DNA of 64,000 nucleotides from Helianthus annuus (lineage: Eukaryota; Streptophyta; Magnoliopsida; Asterales; Asteraceae): the NCBI RefSeq assembly GCF_002127325.2, contig NC_035436.2:114516088-114580087 (forward strand). Reading direction: 5' to 3'. Numbering within the stretch: the stretch's first letter is position 1; every line of letters starts with the position of its first letter. Under the pieces are notes generated by a model, which saw nothing but the letters and a program-made list of their open reading frames with translations, was not told where the DNA came from and searched no databases. Shown here piece after piece: positions 1 to 12,057 of this stretch. The position numbers were made by a program, and so were the translations under genes.

Positions 1-752
1 CCTTTTTGTATCGACTAATCGCCGGGCCAATGGCGAGCGGGTCATTAGTTAGATAGCGCTATTTAGGTCTGACAAGCCTCACACCGTGCCGCAGAGGACG
101 GGCGTGAACTAATGGATCTGGGGCACGTCAATGATGATAGACATTGATGTTTTCAGGGCACATAAACATGACTACAGTCAGCAATCGATACGGTAACGAG
201 TCTAGTATACACATGGGGTAGCCCCCACGGCTGGAGAGCCAGATGATGTACATGGGGTAGCCCCCACGGCCGAAATGCCTGATAACTACATGGGGTAGCC
301 CCCACGGCCGGAGTGCCGGAGTAACTGGGAACGAACTGGTCACGTTTTTAAACTATGGGGTAACCCCCACGGCAGGATGCCAGATAAAGTAAACTGTTTT
401 CGAAACAACTAAAACGAACGCCCACCCGTGAACTCACTCAACTAGTTGTTGACTCGTTACTACATGCTTTGCAGGACCATAGGTACTCAGTGGGAGCTTG
501 CATGGAGGAGGATCGTTGTGGGACAGGGATTGCTACAAGACTATGTTAAACTTGAAACTTTTGGAACTTATGTTATAACTTTAAACTTATGCTTCCGCTT
601 GCAACTTAACTTGTTTGTTTTGAAACACCAATTGTGATGGTTAAACTTTTATAACTACTTATATGCTTGTTCAGTATGATTGGTGGCTGGATCCTGGTCA
701 GTCACGCCCTCGGAGCGGGCGTTATCCGCAGGTGGATTTTGGGGGTGTGACA
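1..752 (+). mobile_element. Ty3/gypsy LTR, 3' part, start outside window
   Basis: The segment ends in the typical terminus GGATTTTGGGGGTGTGACA at 752. It carries the R/U5 landmarks seen in the other gypsy LTRs of the window: GTGAACTCACTCAAC near 428, a TTTGCAG acceptor ending at 474, GGAGCTTGCATGGAGGAGG near 492, and GATTGGTGGCTGGATCCTGG near 678. It is closest to the right half of the G LTR (58125-58826). No primer-binding site follows; the sequence runs straight into unrelated DNA, so this is a 3' LTR or a solo LTR. The other end cannot be seen. Confidence 0.85.
211..385 (+). repeat. LTR-internal tandem array, four copies around GGGGTAGCCCCCACGG
   Basis: The core ATGGGGTAGCCCCCACGGC recurs near 213, 250, 289 and (as GGGGTAACCCCCACGG) 355, separated by diverged spacers. 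It lies upstream of the putative splice acceptor at 474, the same relative place as the arrays in the other gypsy LTRs of the window. The 71-codon antisense open frame over it is a by-product of the repeat. Confidence 0.8.
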
Positions 753-2538
753 AAAGTGAAGAATGGATGAGACAAAGTGAAATTGTCGGCTGAATCTTGA
801 AGTTAGGGTTGTTGACTATTGGGCCTTTTTGTATAAAGAATTCATTTGGGCCAAATGGAATTTGGGTAGTGGATAGCTTGTTTATAAAATTGATTTGCTT
901 TTCAATTTTTAATGGTTTTAGGCTAACTGCTCATTGATTGGGCCTACATGAATTAAAAGAGTAACAAGTTGGGCCCCATTGGATTGAGTTTTTATTATGA
1001 GATCAGTTAGATTGTTACTGATTGCTCATTTAATTCACTGGGAGTGGGGTCGGGTATTTGCGGAGTTGATCTGAATCGCGCTCCTAATATCAAGGTCAAA
1101 ATTCGTATGGGTTTTGGGAGCACGCGGGATGATTCGGAATGATGAAAACAAGAGATGATGAAAGCTTGATTTTTGAAAATTGTGGGGTAGTCACGGTTAC
1201 CGATGCAAATGGCAAAAACGGTAACGCGACTATTATGGGCCAAAAACAACACGGTATGTTCGCTTCCGCACGTCAAAATTTATGATTGTTACCGGTTATT
1301 CGAAAATGTTCGAAAGCATTTTGTTTATTGTCATATTCTCGCATTTGAAGACGAACGTATGAACCTAGAACGTCAATACCGGTCCTAACGAGTCCACAAA
1401 TTCTTTGGGGGGATACAAGTCAGATCCTACGGGGTACTAGGGGACGCTCTTATTCAACTAGAATATGCAAAGAAGAAAGTCGTTTTCGTGAATTTTCGGA
1501 ACCGAGAACATTCAATGAAGATTGATGACAGTTCCGCTCAGTGGAGGGAATTGGTGAACATTTGACGACAGTTTCTTTGAAGTGGAAAGAATCTGTTAAG
1601 GTTTAGACATTTACCAAAGAAATGGGGGGATAAAAATTTTCATATGTTGAATTTCTTCGGTAAATTTCTAAATGCAATCACAGGTGGTAGAGTTTGTGAT
1701 TTTCTGGTGATACAAACGGTTTGGAGTGGAATGTTTTGCACAGACACATATTTGAGGATTTTAATTAATTCTCCAGCCAGCGTGAGGGGTTTTGCACGGA
1801 AACATACAGGTATCTAAAGTCTACAGTTGTTTCAAAGCGCTGTTTACTGAAGACCTGGGGAATCTTTATGGAAGTTGATAGTTCAAGGCTGAAGACCTGC
1901 AGGATTCGGTTTTGGGTTTGATGTTTCTTTGGGATTTTACAGGGATCTGGGGGTAACTCAATTCGTTGAGTTTGCAAACGATGTACTTGGTCAAGCTGAC
2001 TTCCTGAGTACTGATGCTGAAGATCTGTAGTGCATTACGTGGTCAACTTCACAAAGGCGAGACAATGAGATCTGGATGTAGTTCAACTAAGCGTGCCGTT
2101 TGGTTGAGCTTGCAAGGGATACACTTGGTCTAGCTGACTTTCCTGAGTGTTGATGCTGAAGATTAAAGTGCATTACTTGGTCGATTCCACAAAGACGGTT
2201 TACAGAAGACAGTTCACCAGAAATCTCTATCAATGTAGTATGCTTGAAGATCAAGACTTGATGCAGTTTTTAAAGAATGGAACCCTTATCAAATGCCGGT
2301 TGGAGTATTGGAAGATCAGCGGAAGATCGGTCAATTGAGCCTTTTGAGGAAATTGCACAACACCCAACACGGATATGCGTACTTTGAGGGGGAAATATTA
2401 TACAAGGAGCATCAAGATACTACTTACCTGGATCATCGGTCAAGGGGGAATTTTTTAACGCACAGAAGATGAATACTTGACTGAAGATCGATTGCAGTTG
2501 CATCTTCAGCATTCGACAGCAACGGACAAGGGGGAATT
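753..2538 (+). mobile_element. Probable 3' internal region of a Copia element (non-coding relic)
   Basis: This stretch leads into the Copia LTR at 2539 and is probably its 3' internal part. I recognise no protein domain in it. Several purine-rich tracts resembling polypurine tracts occur (near 1409, 1625, 2389, 2443 and 2530), the last directly before the LTR. Long non-coding 3' regions with repeated PPT-like tracts are known in SIRE/Maximus-type Copia elements; assignment to that lineage is an inference. Short open frames here look like chance. Confidence 0.4.
1976..2200 (+). repeat. Imperfect direct repeat, period about 137 bp
   Basis: The stretch starting near 1980 (ACTTGGTCAAGCTGACTTCC, then GATGCTGAAGAT and GTGCATTAC) is repeated from about 2117 with scattered substitutions. 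It lies in the non-coding region before the Copia LTR. Confidence 0.7.
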
Positions 2539-3200
2539 TGTTGATGCAGATTTTGTGTCCGATGCTTGTCGAATAGATTAGCTTTACTTTACGCTGAATT
2601 TGTAATAGTTAGTGAAACGGTCTATCGAACGTGTATAGACCCGCTCGTTTGAAGTGGTCAAACGAGAGGGTTATTCGGTTGACCGTGTGTGTTTGCTAGA
2701 CAAATTATGGTTGTATAATGTTTGGTGTCGAAGGATAGGGCATCGAAGGATTGTGGATATCCTTCGATGAGCTCGAAAGATATCCATCGAAGGATGAAGA
2801 TGGACCTCGTAGGATATGAGATCATTCGAGGTATATGTGTATCTTTCGAAAGCTGAATGATCGACAGATGATCTATCGATCAGTCAGTTAGATCCTTCGA
2901 CCATACAACCTGTGTTGGGTATAAATACCAACACTTGGTCATTTGCAACACAAGAGTGAGAGCACAAGTGTGTGCAAGAGAGTTAGAGGAGGTTTGAGAC
3001 CTCACCGGGAGAAATCACCACTTGGTTTCTCCCCGGATGTATACTTCTTTGGTATTAATTCGGTTATCATGTAATCGGGCCGACTTGTAATGTTTACTAC
3101 CGGATTAATACAAAGTTTGTTTGTTTATCATCTCTTATCTCTTCCATCTTTGAACATAATCATGAAAATCACGGGTTCGATCCCGAAACAGGGACCTACA
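2539..3200 (+). mobile_element. Copia (SIRE-like) LTR, plus strand
   Basis: The sequence runs from TGTTGATGCAG to GGGACCTACA, giving TG...CA ends and 662 bp. It is directly preceded by the purine tract ACAAGGGGGAATT, which marks it as the 3' LTR of a plus-strand element. A TATA-like GGGTATAAATACC lies near 2918, followed by the leader-like AACACAAGAGTGAGAGCAC. The matching 5' LTR is not in the window and no target duplication can be checked. Many short CGAAGGAT motifs sit in U3 (about 2728-2850). Confidence 0.75.
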
Positions 3201-5190
3201 GTTTTGTGTTATAGTTTCATCTTTTTCCATTAATCATGACGGTCAAACTTTTAATTCCAGATGTTATACTACTATGGGGATATCAATACTTTTAAAATAT
3301 TATCACGCAATTAAATTAATTATTTGAAAACATAACACACTATTATCATTGTATTTCAATTACTTAGATTTTAGATTTTATACAAAAATAAATAAATAAA
3401 TAGAAAATAAAAATGTTTGACTACCACTAGAATCCTAAAATATCAGACATGATAACTTGTCATATAACTTATAGTGTTTCTTTTAATAAATGTTATAAAA
3501 TTTTCATATATTACAATGCCCTTATCATATTACGCTCGTCTTGTTATCCTTGATCAGTATATATTCTATGTTATAACACCACACTACACATAACCCATTG
3601 TACTTTGTTTCACCATACATATTACACATATTCACATTGCATAGAAACCGACTAAAAACTTGTGAAAGTACTCTTAGAAATCCAATCAAGGACTTAGGAT
3701 AGTACTTTCAGTATCCAACAAGGATCTAAAAATTACATGGATAAATCAATAAGGATTTGAGATTTGTACTTTGTTTCACCACATTGTTACACATAAACAC
3801 CATAGAAACCAATCAAGAACTTGTGAAAGTACTCTTAGAAACCCAGACAAGGATTCAAAATAGTATTTTGAATATCCAATAAGGATCTAACTATTGGTAT
3901 AGAAAGATCCAACAAGGATTTGGTACTTTGTACTTTGTTTCACCAAAACATAGAATCTCCAAGAGATTTGGATAATACTATGATGAGTATATAATAAGAG
4001 AACTTATATATAGGAAGTACAAGTAGCGTATCCACCATACCGTTATCGTATTACACTTGTCTCGTTATCTAAATCACTATAGATTCTATGTTGTAACATC
4101 ACACAACTCCACACATAACCACTCATATTTTGTTTCGTCACATAAGTTGTATACACAAAGAGCACGTAGTAAATACTTATGCCATACATGTTATTTGAGA
4201 AAATGGTTAGCACATATGAATCACCCCAAAACATTTTGAAAAACGAAAAAGTGCGGAACTATGTACTCACCGGTTGCTTAGATGATGTTCCTACATGTGC
4301 TTGCAAAGCTCAAGTGTTTCCTAGAAATAAGGATTTGTTCGTCAAAGTTTTATTATGTTAATGTTTGTGGATGAATGTGGGTTATGGAAACATCATAACT
4401 TTGAAGAAGTTTAGATGTTTATAGAATATAGGAATTTTGGTAGCCTTTTATGTTGTTTTTGTAAAATACGTTAAAAATAGCAAACATTGTCGACAAATTT
4501 TAAAAATTTCCAGTCCTCTAAATCAAAGTGTGCTCTACAACTTTCATTTAGAAAGTTTTTCTGTTTGGAACCCAAAAAATGGTCAAAACCATTGATCTTT
4601 ACAAACTGTCCAGTTTTGACCTTCGATTTGGTTTTAGATATTTGAGGGTCTAAACAGAGGTGTTTGTAGATGCATCATATATCATTGAAATCGTATTGTA
4701 ATAAGTTTTATCATAATGTAAGAGTTTACTTTCTTTTGTTAAGTTTTGACCAACTTATGTTTGGTTAAAGTAACAACACAGAATCTGTCCAAAACAGGAA
4801 GAAAATATGCATTCCTGTTGGTATATTTACTATGCGTAAAAATACGGGTTTGGATAGAAATAAGCTATGAAACTAAAAACCTAAGGAAAGAACTAAAGAT
4901 GGAGACTTACTTGCTTTAGAGGACTTCTCCAAAAGACTAGAAGAGAAAGCTCAAAGTGAGGAAGAAGAAACTCTTTATAAGATTTCAAAGAGAAGTGTTT
5001 GTAATTTGAGTGGGTGTGAAGAAAAATGAAGGTTCAAAGGGGTATTTATAGCTAAGGAAGTGCGTAGAGATCAAGACAAGTGTGCTAAGGTGTTCTAAGA
5101 TGAGGATTAGTGTCCCCTTATGTGTCAACTGAAGGATCAAGATTAGTTCGATAACGAACTTCGAAATCTCTGCGTTTCGTTTCGTTTACG
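3201..5190 (-). mobile_element. Diverged relic of a C-family-like gypsy LTR, minus strand
   Basis: Parts match the LTR of element C in the same order. CTTATATATAGGAAGTACAA near 4004 and the CGTATCCACCAT that follows correspond to positions near 27151. ATGTACTCACCGG near 4260 corresponds to ATGTACTCACCTGAG near 27941. GGTATTTATAG near 5040 corresponds to the C TATA segment at 28831. The reverse complement of 4260-4275 keeps a GTGAGTACAT donor-like motif. Ends are not recognisable, and the right side stops where a Copia LTR begins. No coding capacity is seen. Confidence 0.6.
3600..3950. repeat. Tandem repeat, about 165-bp unit, two copies and a partial
   Basis: TACTTTGTTTCACCA recurs near 3601, 3769 and 3929. 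Between these, AAACTTGTGAAAGTACTCTTAGAAA-like segments and shorter AATAAGGATCT / AACAAGGATTT motifs repeat with substitutions. The array sits on the 3' side of the donor-like motif of the relic LTR, matching the array position in element C. Confidence 0.7.
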
Positions 5191-5825
5191 TGCGGAATCT
5201 ATAAACAAAACCATAATCGATACACGATACGTAAATATAAACATTTTCATTATTATGAACACGAATCAAACAGAGTTTCGCCTAATTGACACTAAGTAAT
5301 CTCTTCTTGTAGATGATCTGTGTGAAATATAAGAACTTGAAGTTGTGTGTAGAGATCTACTCTTGAACGAATGAGCTTCAACTATATATAGAGGATGACC
5401 TTGTCCGTGCATATGAATAATTGATGCCTCCTCTCTTTTGTGCGGTTGTCCGTCTTCTGTACGGTTGAGTCTTTCATTTGAATAGATGATATAATTTGCT
5501 ACGTATGACCGATTCCTTACCGTTGACTTCTTGAAAGGAGGACCACCATATATAACTTTCTACATTCTGAGCATTTAGGTAAATCTCATGTGAAGTATCC
5601 ATGCATAGGAATCTTATAATGATGTTAAAAAGGTTATGATCTCATCATCTAAGATGGTGACATCATACCCGATCATACCCGTTCTCTTTACACACCATAC
5701 CGAAACCTGGTTCATCTTAACAAATCCTAGCGAAACCTCTGTCCGGTATATTACAGACTCAAGACACTTGACATTATGTGTATATTTGGATTTCTAAATA
5801 TGGCCACACATAAAGTGCACTAACA
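5191..5825 (-). mobile_element. Copia LTR, minus strand
   Basis: The right edge is AAGTGCACTAACA at 5825, followed by ATCTCTCCCTTGG, the reverse complement of a polypurine tract. In element orientation the LTR therefore begins TGTTAGTGCAC. The left edge is placed at TGCGGAATC (5191) because it gives a TG...CA unit of 635 bp; this edge is tentative. A minus-strand TATA (TATATATAG) lies at about 5392-5400. It reads as the 3' LTR of a minus-strand Copia element. Confidence 0.65.
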
Positions 5826-6353
5826 ATCTCTCCCTTGGACATAGCTAGAAATCTGTAATGTTAAGTCTTGACCTGTCTTCGATAACATCTTCAAGTGAAA
5901 CCGTAGTCTCCCCCTTGAACAATGCTCCGAATTTTTATGATATAACTTTTAAGAACAATCACACGTATCCACACACAAACAATTTCTCAACAGTCTCGTT
6001 GGTCCTCCTCACATTCAACATTATTAGGTTTCCATGGAAGATTTTGAAAGAAAATCTTTTTGGATTTTGTATATTAAATGTAGAAATGTGAACATACTGA
6101 AATGTAATATTTATAGTTTATATTTTTGTGAGAAAACATGCTAGAGAATCGTATCAGTTTACTGTGACATATCAGCTACATCGTTGATCTTTATGAAAAC
6201 ACTTAGTTTAAACAATTCACATGGATTGTCTATATTGTTGTCCAATTAAATTCAATCTAAAAACTTTCGCAATGTTTACTGATATGTTAAGGTACATTAA
6301 TTTGCACTAAATTCTTATGGACCCCACGATCTTAGAATATCCCCTCATCATGT
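5826..6353 (-). mobile_element. Internal 3' fragment of a minus-strand Copia element, no recognisable domain
   Basis: It starts with the PPT complement of the preceding LTR and contains a second pyrimidine tract (CTCCCCCTTGAAC near 5910). The frames here match no domain I know. It ends at the next Copia LTR, so it is a truncated remnant. Confidence 0.4.
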
Positions 6354-6815
6354 TGTAAGTCCCGAAATAACCGGATCAAACAACGATACTAAACAAACAC
6401 CAAGGATGGGTGGAATACAAACTGGCTGTGATTCAATAAAACGAAAAACTAAGAAATACGAGATGAACATAATACCATAGATTAACTTCAAACTTTCATA
6501 CGATTCGATTACTATAGTATAGCAAAACCATCTGATACAAGTTCTTCCACCTCTCTCTCTTTCTCTGATCTAGGGTTTCTTTCTCTAAAGTGTTCCTCAT
6601 AGTTATGATAATAAAACTAGTTTATATACCCTAGACAAGCCCACTTCCCTACATGGGATCCTCATGGGCCTGCCTGGCCAACATGGCCTTAGGCATGTCC
6701 CAAATGACCTATAAAGATCCAATTCCTAATATAAACTAACCCGGTGAAGCCCAGTTCGCAACCAAGCCCATTGCATATATTTGATGCATCAGTCTCACAC
6801 TTTTAGGGCCTAACA
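6354..6815 (-). mobile_element. Copia LTR, minus strand
   Basis: The left edge is TGTAAGTCCCGAAATAACC; the right edge is TTTTAGGGCCTAACA at 6815, followed by ATCTCTCCTTAGAAT, the complement of AAGGAGAGAT. In element orientation it begins TGTTAGGCCC. A minus-strand TATATAAAC lies near 6632, with a CT-rich, CCCTAGA-containing leader region at about 6548-6600. This is the 3' LTR of a second minus-strand Copia element; its 5' LTR is not seen. The left edge could be 3 bases further left. Confidence 0.7.
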
Positions 6816-7503
6816 ATCTCTCCTTAGAATGATGCATTAAATTGCCATCATATCATGAATTCAACAATGTCTTTAACGGAGTCTATGGGTGTCGCTATGC
6901 TGTGGGTGTTATGGAAATTTTTGACTTCTGAACTCTCAGTACTAGGTGTCTTTCTTCTTCTCTAGTGGTTAGCTTTATATCAGGATCACAATCAGCATCT
7001 GCGTGAACATCTTGTTATAAAGAACGTGAGAGGAGGATTCCCAACAGCTCTTTTCTTTGTTAATCTTCTCACTTTCAAGCAGGTTCAAAGGTACTTCTTC
7101 AAATGTATTATCACTGTCAGACGATGACTCGTATCTGGTCTTCTGACTCAGGTACATCTTGCTGTTGTGATGCTTCATGCTTTGTCAGCAGCTAACAATA
7201 TCTAATTCTTCATCAACCCCTGTTTCTTGAGTAAAATCAACTTCTGCAAAATTCTCAGAAATTTATAAGCAAACATTCCTATGCAATACAGGAAAGTACC
7301 ACATGAACTGTAAGTCCAGACATCTTCAATCAGATGTCACAACCACAATCCTAAGTATAGAAAACAAGATATTAAGAAAGTCGATTGTATTATAACCATT
7401 GCACATAAACTCTATGGTTTGTCAAGTACAAATCGCATGAAAGCACAAAAAAACCATCAACAACCATCCTAAGACCTAGGTGCACCCTATTTATAGTACA
7501 AGG
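6816..7503 (-). other. Probable Copia internal remnant and unclassified repeat, no gene seen
   Basis: The stretch begins with the complement of the polypurine tract of the preceding LTR, then shows no recognisable domain. Its open frames (longest 67 codons, about 6975-7178 minus) have no motif I know. At 7320-7503 a segment running from TGTCACAACC (7335) to a CTATTTATAG promoter-like motif near 7487 may be another LTR fragment, but I cannot define it. Confidence 0.35.
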
Positions 7504-9440
7504 GTGTGACCTAGTTAAATACCCGGCCAAGCCTAAAGTGACACCCGTAGCTTCAAGGTATAAACCGTTTATTTCGCTTTCATTAATCGGACCCGAACCG
7601 TAGCATGAACATTGAAACTCACTCGCGTAGCTCGGAACTTATGAAGCCTGAACCGTAGCATGAACATTATACCATTAGAATAATTGATTAGCATTAGAGT
7701 TTTAAATACTTTTATATTAATTGATTGGTAGTTGTGTAAAAAAACATACATATGTTTGTATATAAACAACATAAATCGTTGCCATTCCCCACACTTTTTC
7801 CCAATTTCTGTTTCAACATACTTGAGTCCAGCCCACACCCCAAGTCTTTCAGCCCAATCTCTACCCAGCCCAAATCCCACTTGCATCTTCGGTCCAACTA
7901 AAAACCCTAAACCGCCCCACCTTGTTTCTAGAAAATTAATACGTATGTATGCATGTTATATTTTGAATTCTAAGCAAGAACCCTAACACCCACTTCCTTG
8001 TTCCTCAAGTTCACGGCAACAAGGTAGAAGACCCCCCAGTCGCTCTCTCTCTTTCCTCGCTACACTCACTCACTCCGAGCTCTCTCTCCCTCTTCTTTAC
8101 GGTTAGGCCTGCCTCCTTTCTCGGTTATTTATATGTGTGAGTTTCATGATTTTAGGGTAGTTGATGTTATGATAATCTTCGTATACATGGCTGCGTTTTT
8201 TGTATGTCTTGATGATCATGTTGATCTTAGGGTTAACTTGATAATTAGTATGCATGAGATTCTCGTAGGATGTTCGTTTTACCGTTTGGATATGCATGAG
8301 TCTACATGAGTTAACTAGGGTTTGAAAGCGCATAGCTATCATGGTTTGATTATAGATGGATTGTGGAATTCGTGACGTTAAACTGATAAATAATCTGCAC
8401 TGACATGATAATCTGCTGAACGTGATGTTTAAGTGTCATTGTTGTTCGTTAGTTATGGGATTAAAGTCGTAAAGGAGTCGGGTAACAAAAGCATAATCTG
8501 TCCAACATTTTCAGCCAACTTCAGTTGGCTGTAAACGGGGCGTTTTTTCTCGAAAAACGGATTTTCTGAAGTCTAAATCATACTTTTTCGAAAAACGCTT
8601 CAATTGGCACTAGAATCACATTTTTCTGAGGTCATTTGCTATTTTTAAAGGCCTGTTTTGTACAGCAGCGTAAGCTGCGTTTTTTCTGCCCAAAATACGT
8701 GTTACGCTTTTTGTTATAACTTGTGATCTGGATAGGGTTAGGCTGCGATTTTCATACAGTAGCTGGGCACAGATGTTTTCGTAAATCGCCAACTAGAATT
8801 TCACCGATCGGGATGACAACGAATTTTAAATGAATTTTTCCGTGGACTGCAGTCAGAAAGTGATGAATCTGACTGCAGCCCAATAAATGATTTTTATTAA
8901 ATAATCGGTAATGAGTTAGGTCTTGAGATTTTTACATAAGGTGTCGTGGACTGTTTAGAAGGTTCTGTAAATTATTTAGAATTTTTGGAATAAGATAAAT
9001 ATTTTACAAAAATACCCGAAAACAGGCCAGTTTTGGACGTAAAAGCTGAAACGTTATAAGTTGTTATTTGCGTATCTAAAGGTTGTTTATGCTATCTGTA
9101 AACGATCCAATTTGTTTAATGTCAATGAATTTTTTTTTGCGTAAATTTTCAAAGTGAGTGCATGGTACGTGTTAGATACGTGTAGGAGCTGTGTGCCTTA
9201 CTTGAACACATTAATAAACTAAATGATAATTGTAATAGGACGTGATTGACCTACCGTGACTCCTAACCATTTTTAGAGACCAACCGAGCAATCGAAGTTG
9301 AGTTCACACTTTTCAGCAAAGCATGGGATTCCCGGTGGTTTAGGAATGGGTTAAACAATAACTATCCCCCATGGGTGGGATGCAACCTGCGTATTCTCCT
9401 TGGGTAGAATACGTACCTCCGTCCTCCTTGGGAAGGGCGA
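7504..9440 (+). mobile_element. Element G 5' LTR, left part (split by element A)
   Basis: The right edge is certain: element A begins at 9441. The last 200 bases carry gypsy LTR landmarks (ACCGAGCAATCGAAGTTGAG near 9293, GGCATGGGATTCCC-like text, and CTCCTTGGGTAGAA repeats near 9396) that would continue at 58125. The start is uncertain; TGTGACC at 7504 is only a candidate and would give an LTR of about 2.6 kb. A TATA-like TATATAAAC lies near 7759 and a CT-rich leader at 8035-8100. The donor splice motif of the related LTRs is damaged here (GTTGAG near 9299). Confidence 0.6.
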
Positions 9441-9644
9441 TGTGACAACTCGAGTTTCCAAGATTCCACCATTGCATTAATTGCACGTTAATTGTTAAGT
9501 TGTTTGTTTACATGACTTGTTTGCCTTGTAATTGTACACGTTGGATTATATGTTGAGATGTTTGTTTGATATGTTATCTATTTAATGTGATTAAAGTGTT
9601 TGGTTACATGAACTTGTAAACTGTTCGAGATTAGAACTATGCCC

Positions 9645-10600
9645 GACGAAACAAAGAGTTTCGCCATCAACCACCTCGACGAAACAGAGGAGTATTTCGC
9701 TATAGACCACTTCGACGAAACAGGTGTGTTTTGTCACACACACCTTGACGAAACAGGCATTTCGCCGGCCCACCGTTTCTCCGAAGCCCAGTTAAGGCCC
9801 AATAGTTACGGTTTACGTATTTAAGGGTCGTAGGTTACGTGAGTTGTTATTCTTGCAAACCCTAGAGTCTCTCCCTATCCTTTGTGTGAAGGCAGCCCTT
9901 CTCTTGGAAGCCAGATCCTCTCTGTTCGATCATTCTCACTCGAAATCCCTAACTCGGTTAGTATCACACACCTGGTTGGTTTGAGTTCTAAATATATCTG
10001 ATTTTGTTCAAGGTTATGGTGTTTTGATCAGATTATTGAATGCGGTAAGAATTAGATATGTACGATTAATTGGTTACATGACTGTATGTGAATCATGATG
10101 TTGACCTAGGGTTTTAATAATCAGTGTGTGCTTGAATCGGATGATATTAAACATATAACCGGTTAATCAAACCATAGAAGTAAGGATAGCACTCGGGATA
10201 TAATAATCAGATCTGAATTGATGTGTATTAGTGATTGATAGGACTGGATTTAATAACTGTTCATGTCTGTTTGATATTTGCAAATCATGTTATCGTCCGC
10301 CTTTGAACGATTAAATGAATATGTGTTATAGTCTTGTATATGCCAATGATCTGGTAGCAATCGGTGGCTAGGTTTGATGTTGATGATAAATTGTTACGAT
10401 GAAATTAGGGGTTTTCTATGTTTGAAACTATTACGCGATGTAACAGTTGCTGGTCGACGAAACACATGTCGACGAAACCTGAGAGTTTCGTTGACGGGGA
10501 TTACGACGAAACGAGTGAGTTTCGCCGAAGGGAAATCATGACGAAACAGGGATGTTTCTTCGAAGGGAAGTCACGACGAAACAGGGATGTTTCGTCGAGC
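9645..10600 (+). repeat. Clusters of GACGAAAC / TTTCGTCG motifs in LTR A
   Basis: The octamer GACGAAAC and close variants recur between about 9645 and 9770, and again between 10455 and 10600. The same clusters sit in the 3' LTR near 56045-56165 and 56855-57000. The first cluster is upstream of the TATA-like box and the second lies between promoter and splice donor. CG dinucleotides are retained in most copies. Confidence 0.75.
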
Positions 10601-10857
10601 GGGTAAACTGCACAGTGAACTCAGTTAAGTCTGTTAAGGGTTAACTGGGTTAGTTAGCTGTTGTTAAACGATAAGCATGACTTGCATGAACTTGTATAAC
10701 TGATAAATGCTATGTGTTAGTTGTTACTTGTATGTACGTGATGATCTTGACTGTTAGTCGAACTTTGTGAATGTCAACTGATCGTGTGTACGTGCAAACT
10801 ATAGGCTTTGATTGAATTAATTGTGCACAAGTAATTAAGCATACCGAGCAAACCGAG

Positions 10858-11461
10858 GTGAGTTCATACTTTCTACAAGGCATGGGATTCCCAAGGGTTG
10901 GGAATGGGTTAAAGAACTAAAACGGAATACTACATATTCTCCTTGGGTAGAATATGTACGGCCATCCTCCTTAGGTAGGATGCCACTATATATCCTGCGT
11001 ATTCTCCTTGGGTAGAACTACGTACGTTCGTCCTCCTTGGGTAGGACAACAACCTTAACATACTAGACAAAACTCTATCATGAAGTCCCTCCTCTTTATA
11101 TCGACTTAATCACCGAGGCCGATGGTGAGCGTGTCATTAGTTAATAGCGCTATTAGGTTTTAACAAACCTCACACCGTGTCGTTCGAACGGGCGTGTACT
11201 AATGGACTATGGCAAACTGTCAGTGATGATAGACACTGATGTAGGGCACAACTTATATTTCGTTTGTAGTCGATATGGTATGGTCTAGTGGTTCACAGGG
11301 GAAGCCCCCCACTGATTGTGGTTACGGTTTGGGAAACAAAAGAACTAGTTAACTCGTGGTTTACGAAACGACTTATGACTTTAAAACAAACTGGTAAAAC
11401 TGAGCAACCAACTGTGAACTCGCTCAACTTTGTTATTGACTCGTTGTTACATGCCTTGTAG
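10858..11461 (+). other. Putative leader intron in LTR A (GTGAGT ... TTGTAG)
   Basis: The donor reads CCGAG/GTGAGTTC and the acceptor CATGCCTTGTAG/GTC, 604 bp apart. The interval contains the CTCCTTGGGTAGAA array at about 10938-11045. In the 3' LTR the donor is at 57261 and the acceptor has become TTGAAG at 57839, so one copy is damaged. The call rests on conservation across families in this window; no transcript is available. Confidence 0.55.
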
Positions 11462-11749
11462 GTCAATAGGTACTTTTGGAGCTTGCACGAGGAGGCGTGG
11501 ACGTTGTGGGACATGGATGGTCATATGCCATGTTAAACATTTATCACACTATTGAACTTATACTTTTGTTTTAAACATTATGCTTCCGCTTACAACTTAA
11601 ACTATGTTTTGTTTGGACACCAATTATATTGTGTTTGGGTTTTTGCATTTATTTACATGCTATGTTCAATATGATTGGTGGCTTGATCCTGGTCAGTCAC
11701 GCCTCCAAGGGGTGATACTCCGCATGTGGATTTTGGGGGTGTGACAGAT

Positions 11750-11763
11750 TGGTATCAGAGCCA
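11750..11763 (+). promoter_or_regulatory. Primer-binding site of element A (initiator tRNA-Met)
   Basis: TGGTATCAGAGCCA is complementary to the 3' end of plant initiator tRNA-Met and lies three bases after the LTR end. It primes minus-strand cDNA synthesis. Confidence 0.95.
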
Positions 11764-11765
11764 TT

Positions 11766-11826
11766 GGTTATAGTGAACTTGGTTTTAAAAAGGGGAAAAG
11801 CTTTTTGGTAAAACCAAACAATAACC
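11766..11826 (+). promoter_or_regulatory. Post-PBS stem-loop of element A
   Basis: The segment starts GGTTATAG just after the PBS. An inner stem GGTTTTA (11781-11787) pairs with TAAAACC (11809-11815). The apical part holds the self-complementary AAAAGCTTTT (11796-11805). The outer closing arm has decayed to CAATAACC. B, D and E have AAAACGTTTT at the same place. A role in RNA dimerisation or packaging is an inference from position and shape. Confidence 0.6.
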
Positions 11827-12057
11827 TGTACAGTGCTCAACGATCCACAACAACGCCTCGCTCCACCTGCAAGACCCAACATTCTAGGTGGTATGGTTTA
11901 TGTTTGTATTGCCTACTTGCTAGTTACATAGAACTTTGCTTATGGTATGCTTAGATGAACCTAGCAACTATTGTTTGAAACACATGTGTGCTTACTCTCT
12001 TCTGTCATCGCACTTTCGCGAACCTCTCTCACTCATGTTTCCTTTGGTATTAAGATC

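Larger units (their letters stand above)
9441..11746 (+). mobile_element. Element A 5' LTR
   Basis: It starts TGTGACAACTCGAG and ends GGGGGTGTGACA, 2306 bp. A TATA-like TATTTAA lies at 9818-9824, followed by a leader with CAAACCCTAGAGTCTCTCCC. Short GACGAAAC motifs flank the promoter region. A putative leader intron runs 10858-11461. The PBS starts three bases after the LTR. The partner LTR is 55844-58124 (2281 bp), with many substitutions and small indels. Confidence 0.93.

Noticed and set aside
3165..3200. tRNA-like T-arm: GGTTCGATCCCG near the end of the Copia LTR
   Set aside because: It matches a B-box and forms a short CGGG/CCCG stem, but no acceptor stem, D-arm or anticodon arm is nearby. 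It is probably part of the LTR end.
5858..6091. 77-codon frame after the first minus-strand Copia LTR
   Set aside because: It lies on the strand opposite to the element, shows no domain, and its composition is that of the surrounding AT-rich DNA.
9441..9454. Initial reading of TGTGACAACTCGAG as the only LTR start for all copies
   Set aside because: The B right edge and its AGGGC duplication show that B begins 101 bp further upstream at TGTGACACCCC, so two boundaries must be accepted.
11293..11514. Antisense 73-codon frame in LTR A with a partial match in the 3' LTR
   Set aside because: It lies over the conserved U5 sequence and is broken in the partner LTR; conservation is at the DNA level.
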